Numbered from the stretch's first letter, positions 1 through 8,064 are shown. The stretch is DNA of 64,000 nucleotides from Tabrizicola oligotrophica (GCF_011008935.1 NZ_JAAIVJ010000006.1:1-64000); one strand, 5' to 3'. The notes: generated by a model from the sequence alone, not told the origin. Translations and numbers: made by a program.

Positions 1-140
1 CCCCCCTGCAGCCGGTTCAGCACCTCGAAGATCACCACCATGATCACCAGCGCCAAAGCCACATTCCACTCCGCAGCCCGCGCCCGACGCGCAGGATCAT
101 ATCTTAGGCCGCCAAGCCCGTGGGTCGAAACCTCTGTCAT
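1..140 (-). CDS. Sugar ABC transporter permease, N-terminal fragment
   Basis: Only the first 46 codons lie in the window; the gene continues past the left edge. The reading begins MTEVSTHGL, has a short basic cytoplasmic stretch (RRARAAEW) and then enters a hydrophobic segment (VALALVIMVVIFEVL), as expected for the first helix of an RbsC-type inner-membrane permease. Its ATG overlaps the stop of the preceding ferredoxin gene by four bases, so it is translationally coupled to the binding-protein operon upstream. The family call rests mainly on this context (sugar-binding protein and MocE-like ferredoxin) and on the helix; a different integral membrane protein cannot be excluded. Confidence 0.65.
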   Translation of the reverse strand, partial: MTEVSTHGLGGLRYDPARRARAAEWNVALALVIMVVIFEVLNRLQG

Positions 141-451
141 GCCAGTCGCACCTTGATCCGGCCGTCTTCGGCCCGCGCCTCATAGGTGCGCAGGTTGACG
201 CAGGCGGGCAGGCGCCGGGCCTCGCCGGTGCGCACGTCGAAGACGCCGGAATGCTTCGGGCATTCGATTTCGTAATCCATCAGCAGGCCCTCAGACAGAT
301 GCACCGCCTCATGCGTGCAATGGCCGTCGGAGCAGAACACCTCCTCGCCCGTCATGCGGTAGATCGCGAAGCTGCGCCCGGCATGGTCGAACCGGCGCAC
401 GCTCTCTTCCTCGATGTCCTCAAGCCCGCAGGCGTCGATCCAGTCGGTCAT
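137..451 (-). CDS. MocE-like Rieske [2Fe-2S] ferredoxin
   Basis: This 104-residue protein has the Rieske cluster pattern C45-x-H47, then 16 residues, then C64-x2-H67 (CTH ... CPKH), so it should bind a [2Fe-2S] cluster through two Cys and two His. Small soluble Rieske ferredoxins of this kind pass electrons to oxygenases; in rhizopine-degrading rhizobia MocE serves the MocD hydroxylase, and a MocD-like gene lies 1.1 kb upstream in the same operon. No separate reductase gene is visible here and it may lie beyond the left edge. The gene sits between the binding-protein and permease genes, which is an unusual place for a ferredoxin. The specific MocE role is inferred from family and context. Confidence 0.85.
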   Translation of the reverse strand: MTDWIDACGLEDIEEESVRRFDHAGRSFAIYRMTGEEVFCSDGHCTHEAVHLSEGLLMDYEIECPKHSGVFDVRTGEARRLPACVNLRTYEARAEDGRIKVRLA

Positions 452-473
452 GTCCTTGTCCTTCCATGGAAAG

Positions 474-502
474 GCCCGGGCGGGGGGAGAACCCGCCCGG
501 GC
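474..502 (-). promoter_or_regulatory. Perfect 11-bp-stem hairpin downstream of the binding-protein gene
   Basis: The left arm (474-484) and right arm (492-502) are exact reverse complements, with a 7-base loop. The hairpin starts about 10 bases past the stop of the sugar-binding protein gene and ends before the ferredoxin start. It lacks a T-run on the minus strand, so it is more likely an mRNA 3'-end stabiliser or partial terminator than a full intrinsic terminator. Such structures are known after binding-protein genes of ABC operons, where they let the binding protein be made in excess over the permease; that role is inferred here. Confidence 0.6.
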
Positions 503-511
503 TGTGGCGGC

Positions 512-1453
512 TCAGTTCTTGCCGATGTAGTCGGCCATGTTGGCCGGGGTCACCAGCTCGAAGGGGATATAGGTGACACGGTCCACCTCTTCGCCCTTGA
601 CCAGCTTCAGCGCCACATCGAGACCGCCGCCGCCTTGCGCCTTGGCATTCTGGAACACCGTCACGTCCAGATCGCCCGCCTGCATGAATTGCAGCGCATC
701 GGCCGTGGCATCGACGCCCACGACGACGACATCCTCCATCGGGATATTCGCGGCCTTCAGCGCAAGGATCGCACCGAGCGCGCTTTCGTCATTGTTGGCA
801 AAGACCACATCGGGTGCCGCCCCGCTCGAGAGCCAGTTGGTCATCAGAGTCTGCGCCCCGTCGCGCGACCATTCCGAAGACTGCTTGTCATGGATCTTGA
901 TGAAGTTGCACATGTCGGTGCCGACAATGTCCTCGACATCCTTGGTGCGTTGCAGCGCCGCCTGATGCGACAGCGAACCCATGATGATGTAACCGCCGGC
1001 GCCGTTCGACTTCAGCTGCCCGCGCAGGATCTTGCAGGCCTCGAAGGCGCCAAGCGTGCCGCTCTCGATTTCGTTCGAGCCGACATAGACCTGCTTGGCG
1101 GGCAGGGCGGCGATGTCCTGCGGTTCAAGGTTCACGAAGACCAGCGGCACGCCCGCGGCATCGGCGGCCGCCGTGATGGCGGGCGAGGCCGCGGTATCGA
1201 CCAGGGTGACGATGATGGCATCGACTCCGCTTGCGATGAAATTGTTGATCTGGTCAAGCTGCTTGGCGCCGTCGTTCTGCGCGTCTTCGATCTGCACCTC
1301 GACGCCGACTTCGCCGGCCCGCGCCTCAATCCCCTGCCGCAGCAGGGTCTGGAAGTTGTTGTCAAAGTTCACGATCGAAACGCCGATCTTTTCGGCATGC
1401 GCCGCCCCGGCAAACAGCGCCAGTGTGCAGCAGGTAAGTGCAAGTTTCTTCAT
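512..1453 (-). CDS. Periplasmic sugar/cyclitol ABC substrate-binding protein
   Basis: The 313-residue protein begins with a clear Sec signal peptide (MKKLALTCCTLALFAGAAHA) and continues as a type I periplasmic binding protein of the ribose-binding (RbsB, Peripla_BP_4) class, with the typical opening IGVSIVNFDNNFQ and the hinge-region pattern VVGVDATADALQFM. It should capture a sugar or cyclitol in the periplasm and hand it to the permease encoded downstream. I chose the ATG at 1453 rather than one five codons earlier because a GGGAGGAAA ribosome site stands just before it. Next to MocD- and MocE-like genes it resembles MocB, the rhizopine-binding protein, but the ligand is not proven by sequence. 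No ATP-binding subunit is present in the window. Confidence 0.88.
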   Translation of the reverse strand: MKKLALTCCTLALFAGAAHAEKIGVSIVNFDNNFQTLLRQGIEARAGEVGVEVQIEDAQNDGAKQLDQINNFIASGVDAIIVTLVDTAASPAITAAADAAGVPLVFVNLEPQDIAALPAKQVYVGSNEIESGTLGAFEACKILRGQLKSNGAGGYIIMGSLSHQAALQRTKDVEDIVGTDMCNFIKIHDKQSSEWSRDGAQTLMTNWLSSGAAPDVVFANNDESALGAILALKAANIPMEDVVVVGVDATADALQFMQAGDLDVTVFQNAKAQGGGGLDVALKLVKGEEVDRVTYIPFELVTPANMADYIGKN

Positions 1454-1544
1454 GGTTTCCTCCCTCATGGTCTTGCAGTTTCAGACAAACCTTTCGCGGG
1501 GCATCCCTTCGGGGGCGCCGCAGGTCTGGCTTTTCGGTGGGTCG

Positions 1545-2549
1545 TCAGGCCTTGGCGTTGGCCTTGGCTTTGGTCTTCTGGTAGCGCGCGTTCATCGCCG
1601 CATCGCCCGCCTTGGTGCCGTCGTGCCAGGTGCCGAACCAGCGGTCCAAGGGGATCAGGCCATCGCCGTAATTCACCTCGAAATACTTGTGGTGCAGGTA
1701 ATGGGCGAAGGCGTGGCTATCGACGGCGCTGTCTTCGGTCACTTCCAGCTTGTCGAACCCGATATGGCCGACCACGGCGCCAAAGCCCGCAAAGTGCAGC
1801 TGGTAGATGGCCAACAGCGGATGCGAGGGGATGATGAAGTGATAGGCGGCGGTGGCGAAGTACAGCAGGTGCTCGACCGGATGCATCGACAAGGACGACC
1901 AGGGCGACGGGTTGACCGAGTTGTGATGCACCGAATGCACCCACTTATACAGAAACGGCATGTGGATCAGGCGGTGGATGCAAAAGAAGTGAAACTCATG
2001 GATCACCGGCAGCAGCAGCCAGAGTGCAAAAAGGTAAAGCGGATGGTCCATCAGACTGACCCAGGGGCCGATGTCATTGGCCCAGGCCCACAGCACCAGC
2101 ACCTCCCACGCGGTCCAGATCGGCACGCCGGTGCCAAAGCCGCGGATCAGGCTGTCGATGTTCTGGCTGCCGAACATGAAGGCGCTGGATTTATGCTCGG
2201 ATGGCCATTTCGCATTGTATTTGAACCGGGAGCCTTGGGCGCGGCGGATGTAGAGATGCACCTCGAAGGCGCCATAGAACAGGGCGACGGCAATGCAGTT
2301 GATGGCGAAAAGCCACAGCACCCAACCCCAGTCAAGGCTTTGCATCGTCGCCTTTTTCGGCACCACCCAGACCCACCACGCCGCGGCGGAGGCCGCCCAG
2401 ATCAGGTTCCACGGCAGGAAATATTGCGGTAGCCATTTCAACAGCGCCAGCGGTTTCGGCGGCAGGGAAAACAGGGGGGCGTGGACCAGCGGCTCGTTCG
2501 GCGTCCAGTTGCCGCGTTTGTCCCTTGTGCCGAACTGCGTGTCGTCCAT
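1545..2549 (-). CDS. MocD-like membrane di-iron hydroxylase (sterol desaturase / fatty acid hydroxylase family)
   Basis: This 334-residue protein is an integral membrane oxygenase of the fatty acid hydroxylase superfamily. It shows the His clusters that bind two irons: H184/H187 with H192/H196, H205-x2-H208-H209, H223/H227, and H279 with H283-x2-H286-H287. Hydrophobic segments flank these clusters. In rhizopine-catabolising rhizobia MocD is such an enzyme and works with ferredoxin MocE; here the ferredoxin gene is in the same operon, which supports the same pairing. The start at 2549 is preferred over one 11 codons upstream because an AGAGGGGA site precedes it. The substrate could instead be another cyclitol or a lipid. 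Confidence 0.8.
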   Translation of the reverse strand: MDDTQFGTRDKRGNWTPNEPLVHAPLFSLPPKPLALLKWLPQYFLPWNLIWAASAAAWWVWVVPKKATMQSLDWGWVLWLFAINCIAVALFYGAFEVHLYIRRAQGSRFKYNAKWPSEHKSSAFMFGSQNIDSLIRGFGTGVPIWTAWEVLVLWAWANDIGPWVSLMDHPLYLFALWLLLPVIHEFHFFCIHRLIHMPFLYKWVHSVHHNSVNPSPWSSLSMHPVEHLLYFATAAYHFIIPSHPLLAIYQLHFAGFGAVVGHIGFDKLEVTEDSAVDSHAFAHYLHHKYFEVNYGDGLIPLDRWFGTWHDGTKAGDAAMNARYQKTKAKANAKA

Positions 2550-2632
2550 CTGGCTTTCCCCTCTCCGCGGCCCGTTCTTCATCGGGACGAGCTATGGGAA
2601 ATGGTGTCGTGCGTTCCAAAAAATGACGCAAG

Positions 2633-2658
2633 TGGAATGTTCATTCCATCGGTGGAAT
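2633..2658. promoter_or_regulatory. Candidate operator: overlapping palindromes ahead of the mocD-like operon
   Basis: TGGAATG-TT-CATTCCA (2633-2648) is a perfect 16-base palindrome and overlaps a second one, ATTCCA-TCGG-TGGAAT (2643-2658). A further TTCCA half-site is at 2614-2618. These sites lie about 90-110 bases upstream of the hydroxylase start and directly after the LacI-type regulator gene. LacI-family proteins bind palindromes of this size, so the neighbouring regulator is the obvious candidate. The remainder of the 2550-2796 gap holds no gene that I can support. Confidence 0.5.
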
Positions 2659-2796
2659 TGCCTCAGGATGCATCACGCCTCGCGGGGCGGGCGTATGTTC
2701 CGGCGCATGCTCTCGGCGCAAGAGGCAAACTGAGCGGCCTTGATTGCTGGCCCGCGCCGGGCCGTCCGCCGCGATTCGCCCCGGCTGCGGTGGCGG

Positions 2797-3798
2797 TCAG
2801 GTGGTGGTGCTGAAATCCGGCATGTTGAAGCGGGTGTAGATGCCGAAGCTGCGCAGTCTCGGCGGCTGCGCCCCGTCGGGGCCGCGCGCCATCGCGCAAC
2901 GCAGCGCCGCGTCGAGCATGTCCGACGGGTCACCGGAAATGGCGAAATCCAGGGCCCCCGATTGCAGAAGTGGCATGGTCACCGGGTTCACCTCATGCCC
3001 GACGACCAGCATGTCCGACACCCGGCCCGCGCCGCGCAGCGCTTCGACCATGCCGGCATTGCCGCCTCCGACGTTGTAGATCGCCCCCAGCGCCGGGTGC
3101 CGCGCCAGAAGGTCCGCCACCGCCCTGCGCGTCAGGTCGGCGCTGTCCTCGCCCTGCACCTCGGCCGAGATGATGACCTTCGGGAAATGCGCGCGCAGAC
3201 CGGTGCGAAAGCCGATCTCGCGGTCCTCATGGCAGCGAAAGGCCGGGCTGCCCAGCACAACTCCAACTGTAGTTGGCCGATCGCCCAGCATCCGCCCGAT
3301 CAAAAAGGCCGCCGTCTGCCCTGCCGCGCGGTCGTCCAGCCCGACAAAGGCATCGCGCGCCATGGGCGAAAGGTCGGACACCATGGCGATGATCCGCTTG
3401 CCCCTGGCGCGGGCGTTGGCCAGCACGGACACCAGCCGGTCGCTGTTCTTGGCCGTCACGATCAGGGGCCGCGCAAGGTCTTTGCACAGGCCCTCGACAC
3501 AGCGCAGCACCGCTGCTTCGTCCGCCATATGCAGGTCGTGAAAGGCCCCGAGCGCGCCGCTGGCGGTAAAGGCGGCGCGAACCTGCCCCATCATGCCGCG
3601 GCCGACGCGCAGGACAAGGTCGGCCTGCGGCGGGCCGGAGGGCGGCTGGGTGTCCGGCGCGGAAAGGCGCTGCAGCGTTTCCTCGACCACGCTGCGGGTG
3701 CGGTCATGCACCCGGCCCCGGTTGTTCAGAACCCGGTCAACCGTCGCCCGCGACAGACCGGTTTCACGCATGATTTCGGCAACTGTGACGCGACGCAT
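2797..3798 (-). CDS. LacI-family transcriptional regulator
   Basis: The 333-residue protein opens with the LacI helix-turn-helix and hinge (TVAEIMRETGLSRATVDRVLNN, residues about 5-27), followed by a periplasmic-binding-protein-like effector domain that would sense a sugar or cyclitol. It lies just upstream of, and in the same direction as, the hydroxylase/binding-protein/ferredoxin/permease operon, and paired palindromes stand between them, so it probably represses that operon in the absence of its inducer. The effector is not predictable from the sequence; an inositol- or rhizopine-like molecule is inferred from context. The gene is intact and of normal length. Confidence 0.88.
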   Translation of the reverse strand: MRRVTVAEIMRETGLSRATVDRVLNNRGRVHDRTRSVVEETLQRLSAPDTQPPSGPPQADLVLRVGRGMMGQVRAAFTASGALGAFHDLHMADEAAVLRCVEGLCKDLARPLIVTAKNSDRLVSVLANARARGKRIIAMVSDLSPMARDAFVGLDDRAAGQTAAFLIGRMLGDRPTTVGVVLGSPAFRCHEDREIGFRTGLRAHFPKVIISAEVQGEDSADLTRRAVADLLARHPALGAIYNVGGGNAGMVEALRGAGRVSDMLVVGHEVNPVTMPLLQSGALDFAISGDPSDMLDAALRCAMARGPDGAQPPRLRSFGIYTRFNMPDFSTTT

Positions 3799-3853
3799 GG
3801 CTTGATCCGGAAGGAGATAACCCGGTCAGGATGCCTCATTCCGCGGCAATGTG

Positions 3854-4645
3854 TCAAATCCGCTCTGCGGCTCGGGCAAAGGCCTCGGCTTCTGCCGCTT
3901 CCATCCAGATTTCGTGCCGGCGCTCGGGATAGCCTGCGCGCTCCACATCAGCGGCGAAGTCCCGGAAGGCCGCGACGCGCGCGGCCTGCAACTCTGCCTC
4001 CAGCAGGGCGAAATCGGCATAGCGCTTGGAATGGCGGGGATAATGGCCGGTGTTGCTGCCCAGCACGTCGCAGGAAAACAGATACTGGGTGTCGCAGACC
4101 GCGCCGCAGCCCATGCCCATCGTCAGCATCGGGGTGGTGCGGGTGATGTGATCGGCCAGTTGCACCGGCACCACCTCGACCTCCAGACAGGCGGCGCCGG
4201 CGTTCTCGATGTCTTTTGCCTTGCGCAGGACTTGCAGGGCCTCGTCCGCTTTGCGGCCGATGGCGCGAAACCCGGTCCAGGCGGCAAGGTTGGGCACCAG
4301 CCCGACATGGCCGGTGACCGGAATCCCTTCGCGCGCCATGGCTTCGATGAAGCGCGATGAGTGGGAACTGTAGATCGCATCCGCACCCCGGCGCAGCGCG
4401 TCGAAGGCCAGACGCAGGGCCTCGTCCGGGGTGGCCGCCGCGCCATGCGGCATACCTGCCGAAATGAAGGCCGACGGGGCCGCGGCGCGGACCGCCGCGA
4501 GCGTGTGATCCGCCTCGCAGGACAGGATCACGATCCCTGCGGCCTCTGCCGCTGCCGCCTCTGCCGCGCTGTCGACATGCAGTTGCACCCATTTGCGCTT
4601 GCCCTTCGCGGCCAGCAGGTCATGCACATTGGTCTTTGCGGTCAT
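3854..4645 (-). CDS. PanB-like (ketopantoate hydroxymethyltransferase family) aldolase, atypical
   Basis: The 263-residue protein aligns along the PanB fold: GIPVTGHVGLVPN (108-120) matches the GHLGLTPQ motif, and LEVEVVPVQLA carries the catalytic-type Glu (E157). However, residues equivalent to the Mg2+ ligands of E. coli PanB are missing: the Asp of LLADLPF is replaced in ISAGMPHG (61-68), and the Glu of VKIEGG is replaced in YSSHSS (92-97). It may therefore act on another substrate or need no metal at that position. The start at 4645 follows an AAGGAG site eight bases upstream. It follows the LacI regulator in the same orientation and may belong to the same catabolic regulon. I do not assign ketopantoate synthesis. 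Confidence 0.7.
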   Translation of the reverse strand: MTAKTNVHDLLAAKGKRKWVQLHVDSAAEAAAAEAAGIVILSCEADHTLAAVRAAAPSAFISAGMPHGAAATPDEALRLAFDALRRGADAIYSSHSSRFIEAMAREGIPVTGHVGLVPNLAAWTGFRAIGRKADEALQVLRKAKDIENAGAACLEVEVVPVQLADHITRTTPMLTMGMGCGAVCDTQYLFSCDVLGSNTGHYPRHSKRYADFALLEAELQAARVAAFRDFAADVERAGYPERRHEIWMEAAEAEAFARAAERI

Positions 4646-4884
4646 TGTCGCGCTCCTTGGGGCAGGTCGGGGGGGCAGGTCGGGAGCATCCGGCCTGCCG
4701 CTGCAAGGCAACGCTGGCAAGAAGAAACGCAAAGCGCCGCGCCGCGTTGCATCTTCCTGCGTCTTGTAGTCCGGCCTTGCCGGTTCGGGGGCCGGACGCG
4801 CGGTGTGGATTTGCGGCAAAATGAGACGTCCGCCAGTGCTGCCAACCCGGCGATTCGCCAGTTGACCGGCGCCGCGCCTGCCGC

Positions 4885-5688
4885 TCAGGGCTTGACGAAT
4901 TTCGCTCCGCCGGTCTGACCGCCGGACAGGACGCGCACGGAACCGGCGGTCACACGGGCGGTGGCGGGGCCAGCCGCCAGCTCGGCCTGCAACTCTTCGA
5001 TGCGGCCGGTCAGGACCGAGCCCAGCGCCACGCGCTTGCCTTCGACATCGGCCTTGGCCGAAACGACGGAAACGATCTTCATCTCGCCATTGCGCAGGGC
5101 AAAGATCGGCGCACCGGAGGAGCCGAAATCGACATCGCAGGAAAACACCACGATCTGCGGCGCGCGGTCCAGCACATGGCAGGTTTCCTGAAGGGACGGC
5201 GCCTCGGCCCGGTCCTGGGCATAGGACACCACCCCCACCGTATCCCCCAGCGCGGGGCGGGTATCGGTGGCAAAGGGGGTGATCTGTGGCAGGCGGATCG
5301 GTTGGTCAAGCGCGACCAGCGCCAGATCATAGGCCACGCGATCCAGACTTTCGGCCCCGGCAAAGATGTATTCGGGATGCGCGACCGAAGCGCGCACGCC
5401 GCGATAGGCCTCGGCCCGGCCATTGCGCCAGCCGGCAAGGAACTGGATGTCGCGGTCGGCAATCCGTGCGCCGGTTTCCTTGTCGAACAGACAATGTGCC
5501 GCCGTCAGCACCAGATCGGGCGCAATCAGCGCCCCCGTGCAAAAGCCGCGCATCCCCAGGTCCAGCCTGCCGACGGCCTGCCAGTCATGCCCGGCATCCG
5601 AGGTTTCCAGACTGACAAGCCGGCTTTCTTCGGCCTGGACGGGCAAAGACAGCAGAAGCGAAAAGGCAAGGGCAAAGACAGGGCGCAT
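4885..5688 (-). CDS. Secreted trypsin-like serine protease (S1 family)
   Basis: The 267-residue protein has a signal peptide (residues 1-19, cleaved near VQA) and a chymotrypsin-fold triad: H65 in LTAAHC, D121 in YDLALV, and S191 in FGSSGAP, where the usual GDSG is GSSG. Cysteines C50/C66 and C170/C184 are placed as in S1 proteases and probably form disulfides. It should act in the periplasm or outside the cell; no PDZ domain follows, so it is not a DegP type. The 240 bases upstream (4646-4884) hold no gene; they contain a short direct repeat of GGGCAGGTCGG near 4660-4683. Substrate unknown. Confidence 0.85.
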   Translation of the reverse strand: MRPVFALAFSLLLSLPVQAEESRLVSLETSDAGHDWQAVGRLDLGMRGFCTGALIAPDLVLTAAHCLFDKETGARIADRDIQFLAGWRNGRAEAYRGVRASVAHPEYIFAGAESLDRVAYDLALVALDQPIRLPQITPFATDTRPALGDTVGVVSYAQDRAEAPSLQETCHVLDRAPQIVVFSCDVDFGSSGAPIFALRNGEMKIVSVVSAKADVEGKRVALGSVLTGRIEELQAELAAGPATARVTAGSVRVLSGGQTGGAKFVKP

Positions 5689-5756
5689 GAGAGGGGAGAT
5701 TTGCCTGAGTTTTCCTTCTGACTAGCGGCCGATTGCGGCAATTTTCGGGCAAGCCC

Positions 5757-6311
5757 TCAGGCCCGCCCGGCCGCCCCGGACAGGCTGAGCGGGTCGATCC
5801 CCATGCCTCGCAAGGCGCCGACCCATTTGCCGGTGTCATCCTCGGCAAAGACCAGCCCGGCATCGGCTTCGGAGGTCAGCCAGTCGTTGCGGGCAATCTC
5901 GCTTTCCAGCTGCCCCGGACCCCAGCCGGAATAGCCAAGCGCCAGCAGCGCCCGGTGCGGGCCTTCGCCGCGCGCCAGCGCCTCCAGCACATCGAGCGTC
6001 GCAGTCATCCCGAAGCCGCCCTCGATCTTCATCGTCGCGGCCCCGCCCCGGTAATCCCGGCTGTGCAGCACAAAACCGCGGCCACGTTCGACCGGGCCGC
6101 CGAAATGCACGGCAATGTCGCGGCCATCCGGCGCGCGCAGGATGTTCAGATGGTCCAGCAGGCCCGCGAAGGTGACTTCCTCGACCGGCTTGTTGACGAT
6201 GATGCCCATGGCCCCTTCGTCGCTGTGGGCGCAGACCAGAATGACGCTTTTTTCAAAGCGCGGATCGCCCATGCCGGGCATCGCCACCAGAAACTTGCCT
6301 GTCAGGTCCAT
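5757..6311 (-). CDS. YqgE/AlgH family protein (UPF0301)
   Basis: The 184-residue protein starts MDLTGKFLVAMPGMGDPRF and contains GAMGIIVNKP and HFGGPV blocks that define the YqgE/AlgH family. These are small soluble cytoplasmic proteins of unresolved biochemical function; the AlgH name comes from an alginate-regulation locus in Pseudomonas. Length is normal. The gene is divergent from the DsbD-domain gene at 6440, leaving about 128 bases for promoters in both directions. Confidence 0.93.
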   Translation of the reverse strand: MDLTGKFLVAMPGMGDPRFEKSVILVCAHSDEGAMGIIVNKPVEEVTFAGLLDHLNILRAPDGRDIAVHFGGPVERGRGFVLHSRDYRGGAATMKIEGGFGMTATLDVLEALARGEGPHRALLALGYSGWGPGQLESEIARNDWLTSEADAGLVFAEDDTGKWVGALRGMGIDPLSLSGAAGRA

Positions 6312-6439
6312 CGAATCGACGCCCCTTTCCCTGATCTCAGTGTGAGCCTGCGGCGCTTTCGCCTCAAGTCCCGTTTTGTTGCATGGGCTTGACCGGAACG
6401 TGATTTCCCTTGGACCTGCGGTTGCCTATTTTACAGGGC

Positions 6440-7234
6440 ATGAAAACCGCGTCCCTTCTTCTGTTTCTGGCCAGCGCCGCGCCTCTTGCGGCGATGACGC
6501 AGGATGAGGTGTTGCAGGCAAGCCTGCTGCCCGGCTGGCGCATGGAAAGCGGGCATCACATGGCGGGCCTGTCCTTCGTTCTGGCGCCGGGGTGGAAGAC
6601 CTATTGGCGCCGCCCCGGCGAGGCCGGCATTCCGCCCGAGTTCGACTGGTCCGGGTCAGAGAACGTCGCCTCGGTGCGGGTACATTGGCCAAGCCCGGTG
6701 ATGTTTCATACCAACGGCATGCAGACCGTGGGCTACAAGGGTGGCGTGGTCTTGCCGCTGGAGGTGCAACCCAAGGTGCCGGGGGCGCCGATGCATCTGA
6801 AGGCCCGCATCAGCATGGGCATCTGCAAGGACATCTGCATGCCGGCGCAAGTCACGGTTTCTGCCGATCTGGCTGCGCCGGGGGCGGAAAGCGACGGCAT
6901 CCGCGCCGCGCTGAAGGCGCGTCCGGCCAGTGGCGGCGGGGCGGGGGTGGGCCGGGTGTCCTGTGCGGTGGAGCCGATTGCCGACGGGTTGCGGCTGACC
7001 GCGACAGTCGAGATCGCGGCGCGCGGCGGCGAGGAGGCCGTGGTGATCGAACCCGGCGATCCGTCGATCTGGGTCTCGGACAGCCAGACGCTGCGGCAGG
7101 GCGGGGTTCTGACCTCGGTGAGCGAAATGGTTGCCTCCAGCGGCGCGCCCTTTGCGCTGGACCGTTCGGCCTTGCGGCTGACGGTTCTGGGCGGTGACAG
7201 CGCGGTCGAGATCGACGGCTGTCCGGCACCCTGA
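6440..7234 (+). CDS. Periplasmic DsbD N-terminal-domain (thiol:disulfide interchange-like) protein
   Basis: This 264-residue protein has a signal peptide (MKTASLLLFLASAAPLAA) and a domain like the periplasmic N-terminal part of DsbD/ScsB, including GWKTYWRRPGEAGIPPEFDW and a CKDIC pair (C129, C133) suited to thiol-disulfide exchange. It lacks the membrane and thioredoxin domains of full DsbD, so it must work with separate partners. The start at 6440 is chosen because an ACAGGGC site precedes it and the signal peptide begins there, rather than at an in-frame codon ten residues earlier. No partner thioredoxin or CcdA-like gene is adjacent. Confidence 0.78.
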   Translation: MKTASLLLFLASAAPLAAMTQDEVLQASLLPGWRMESGHHMAGLSFVLAPGWKTYWRRPGEAGIPPEFDWSGSENVASVRVHWPSPVMFHTNGMQTVGYKGGVVLPLEVQPKVPGAPMHLKARISMGICKDICMPAQVTVSADLAAPGAESDGIRAALKARPASGGGAGVGRVSCAVEPIADGLRLTATVEIAARGGEEAVVIEPGDPSIWVSDSQTLRQGGVLTSVSEMVASSGAPFALDRSALRLTVLGGDSAVEIDGCPAP

Positions 7235-7257
7235 GGCGTTCTCCGACCTTCAGGGGG

Positions 7258-8064
7258 TCAGCCGTTCGCCCGCAGATGGGCTTGCAACGACAAAAGGTCA
7301 GCCCAGGCCTCGCGCTTGGCGATCGGGTTGCGCAAGAGATAGGCCGGGTGGACCATGGGCAACAGCGGCCGGTCCAGCGCCTTGGTCCATGTGCCGTGCG
7401 CGCGCATGATGCCCTTGTGCCCGGTCAGCGCGAACAAGGGCGTGTTGCCCATGACCACGATCACATCCGGGTCCATCAGGGCGATATGGCGTTCGACAAA
7501 GGGGCGCATCATCGCCACTTCCGCCGGTTCCGGGTCGCGGTTGCCGGGCGGGCGCCAGGGCATGACATTGGTGATGTAAAGCGCGGCTCCCGCATCGGGA
7601 GCGGTGCGGGCAAGGCCGATGGCGGCGAACATCCGGTCCAGAAGCTGCCCGGCGCGGCCGACAAAGGGGCGACCTTCGATGTCCTCCTCGCGCCCCGGCG
7701 CTTCGCCAAGGATCAGTACGCGGGCTGCCGGATTGCCATCGGCAAAGACGGTGTTGCGCGCGCCCTTCTTCAGATCGCAGAGGTCAAAGGCGGAGAGTGC
7801 CTCGCGCAGCGCCTCAAGGCTGGTGGCGCGGGCGGCAATCCCGCGGGCGGCCTCGACCGGATCGACCTGCGGGGCGTCCTGCATCACGGGGGCCGGCGCA
7901 CGGGGGGCCACGGCCGGAGGGGCGGCGGGCCGGTTGGTTTCCGGCAGCTCGTAACGGTCAATCGCCGTGTCGCCGATCACCTCGTCGACGCCCAGATCGA
8001 CCTGCCACGCCAGCGCCGCCAGCGCTGCATGCCAATCGCCCGCGATCTCTTGCCCGATTCCCAT
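7258..8064 (-). CDS. Uracil-DNA glycosylase, family 4-like, lacking Fe-S cysteines
   Basis: The 268-residue protein carries family 4/5 uracil-DNA glycosylase motifs: GEAPG at 120-124, PWRPPGNR at 169-176 and HPAYLLRN near the C terminus. It should remove uracil arising from cytosine deamination or misincorporation. Classical family 4 enzymes bind a [4Fe-4S] cluster through four Cys; only C96 remains here, and positions usually Cys are Phe/Asp, Pro/Trp and Met, so no cluster is expected. An N-terminal extension of about 90 residues with a Pro/Ala-rich linker precedes the domain. The start at 8064 gives the most family-like N terminus; a start 12 codons upstream is possible. Confidence 0.85.
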   Translation of the reverse strand: MGIGQEIAGDWHAALAALAWQVDLGVDEVIGDTAIDRYELPETNRPAAPPAVAPRAPAPVMQDAPQVDPVEAARGIAARATSLEALREALSAFDLCDLKKGARNTVFADGNPAARVLILGEAPGREEDIEGRPFVGRAGQLLDRMFAAIGLARTAPDAGAALYITNVMPWRPPGNRDPEPAEVAMMRPFVERHIALMDPDVIVVMGNTPLFALTGHKGIMRAHGTWTKALDRPLLPMVHPAYLLRNPIAKREAWADLLSLQAHLRANG

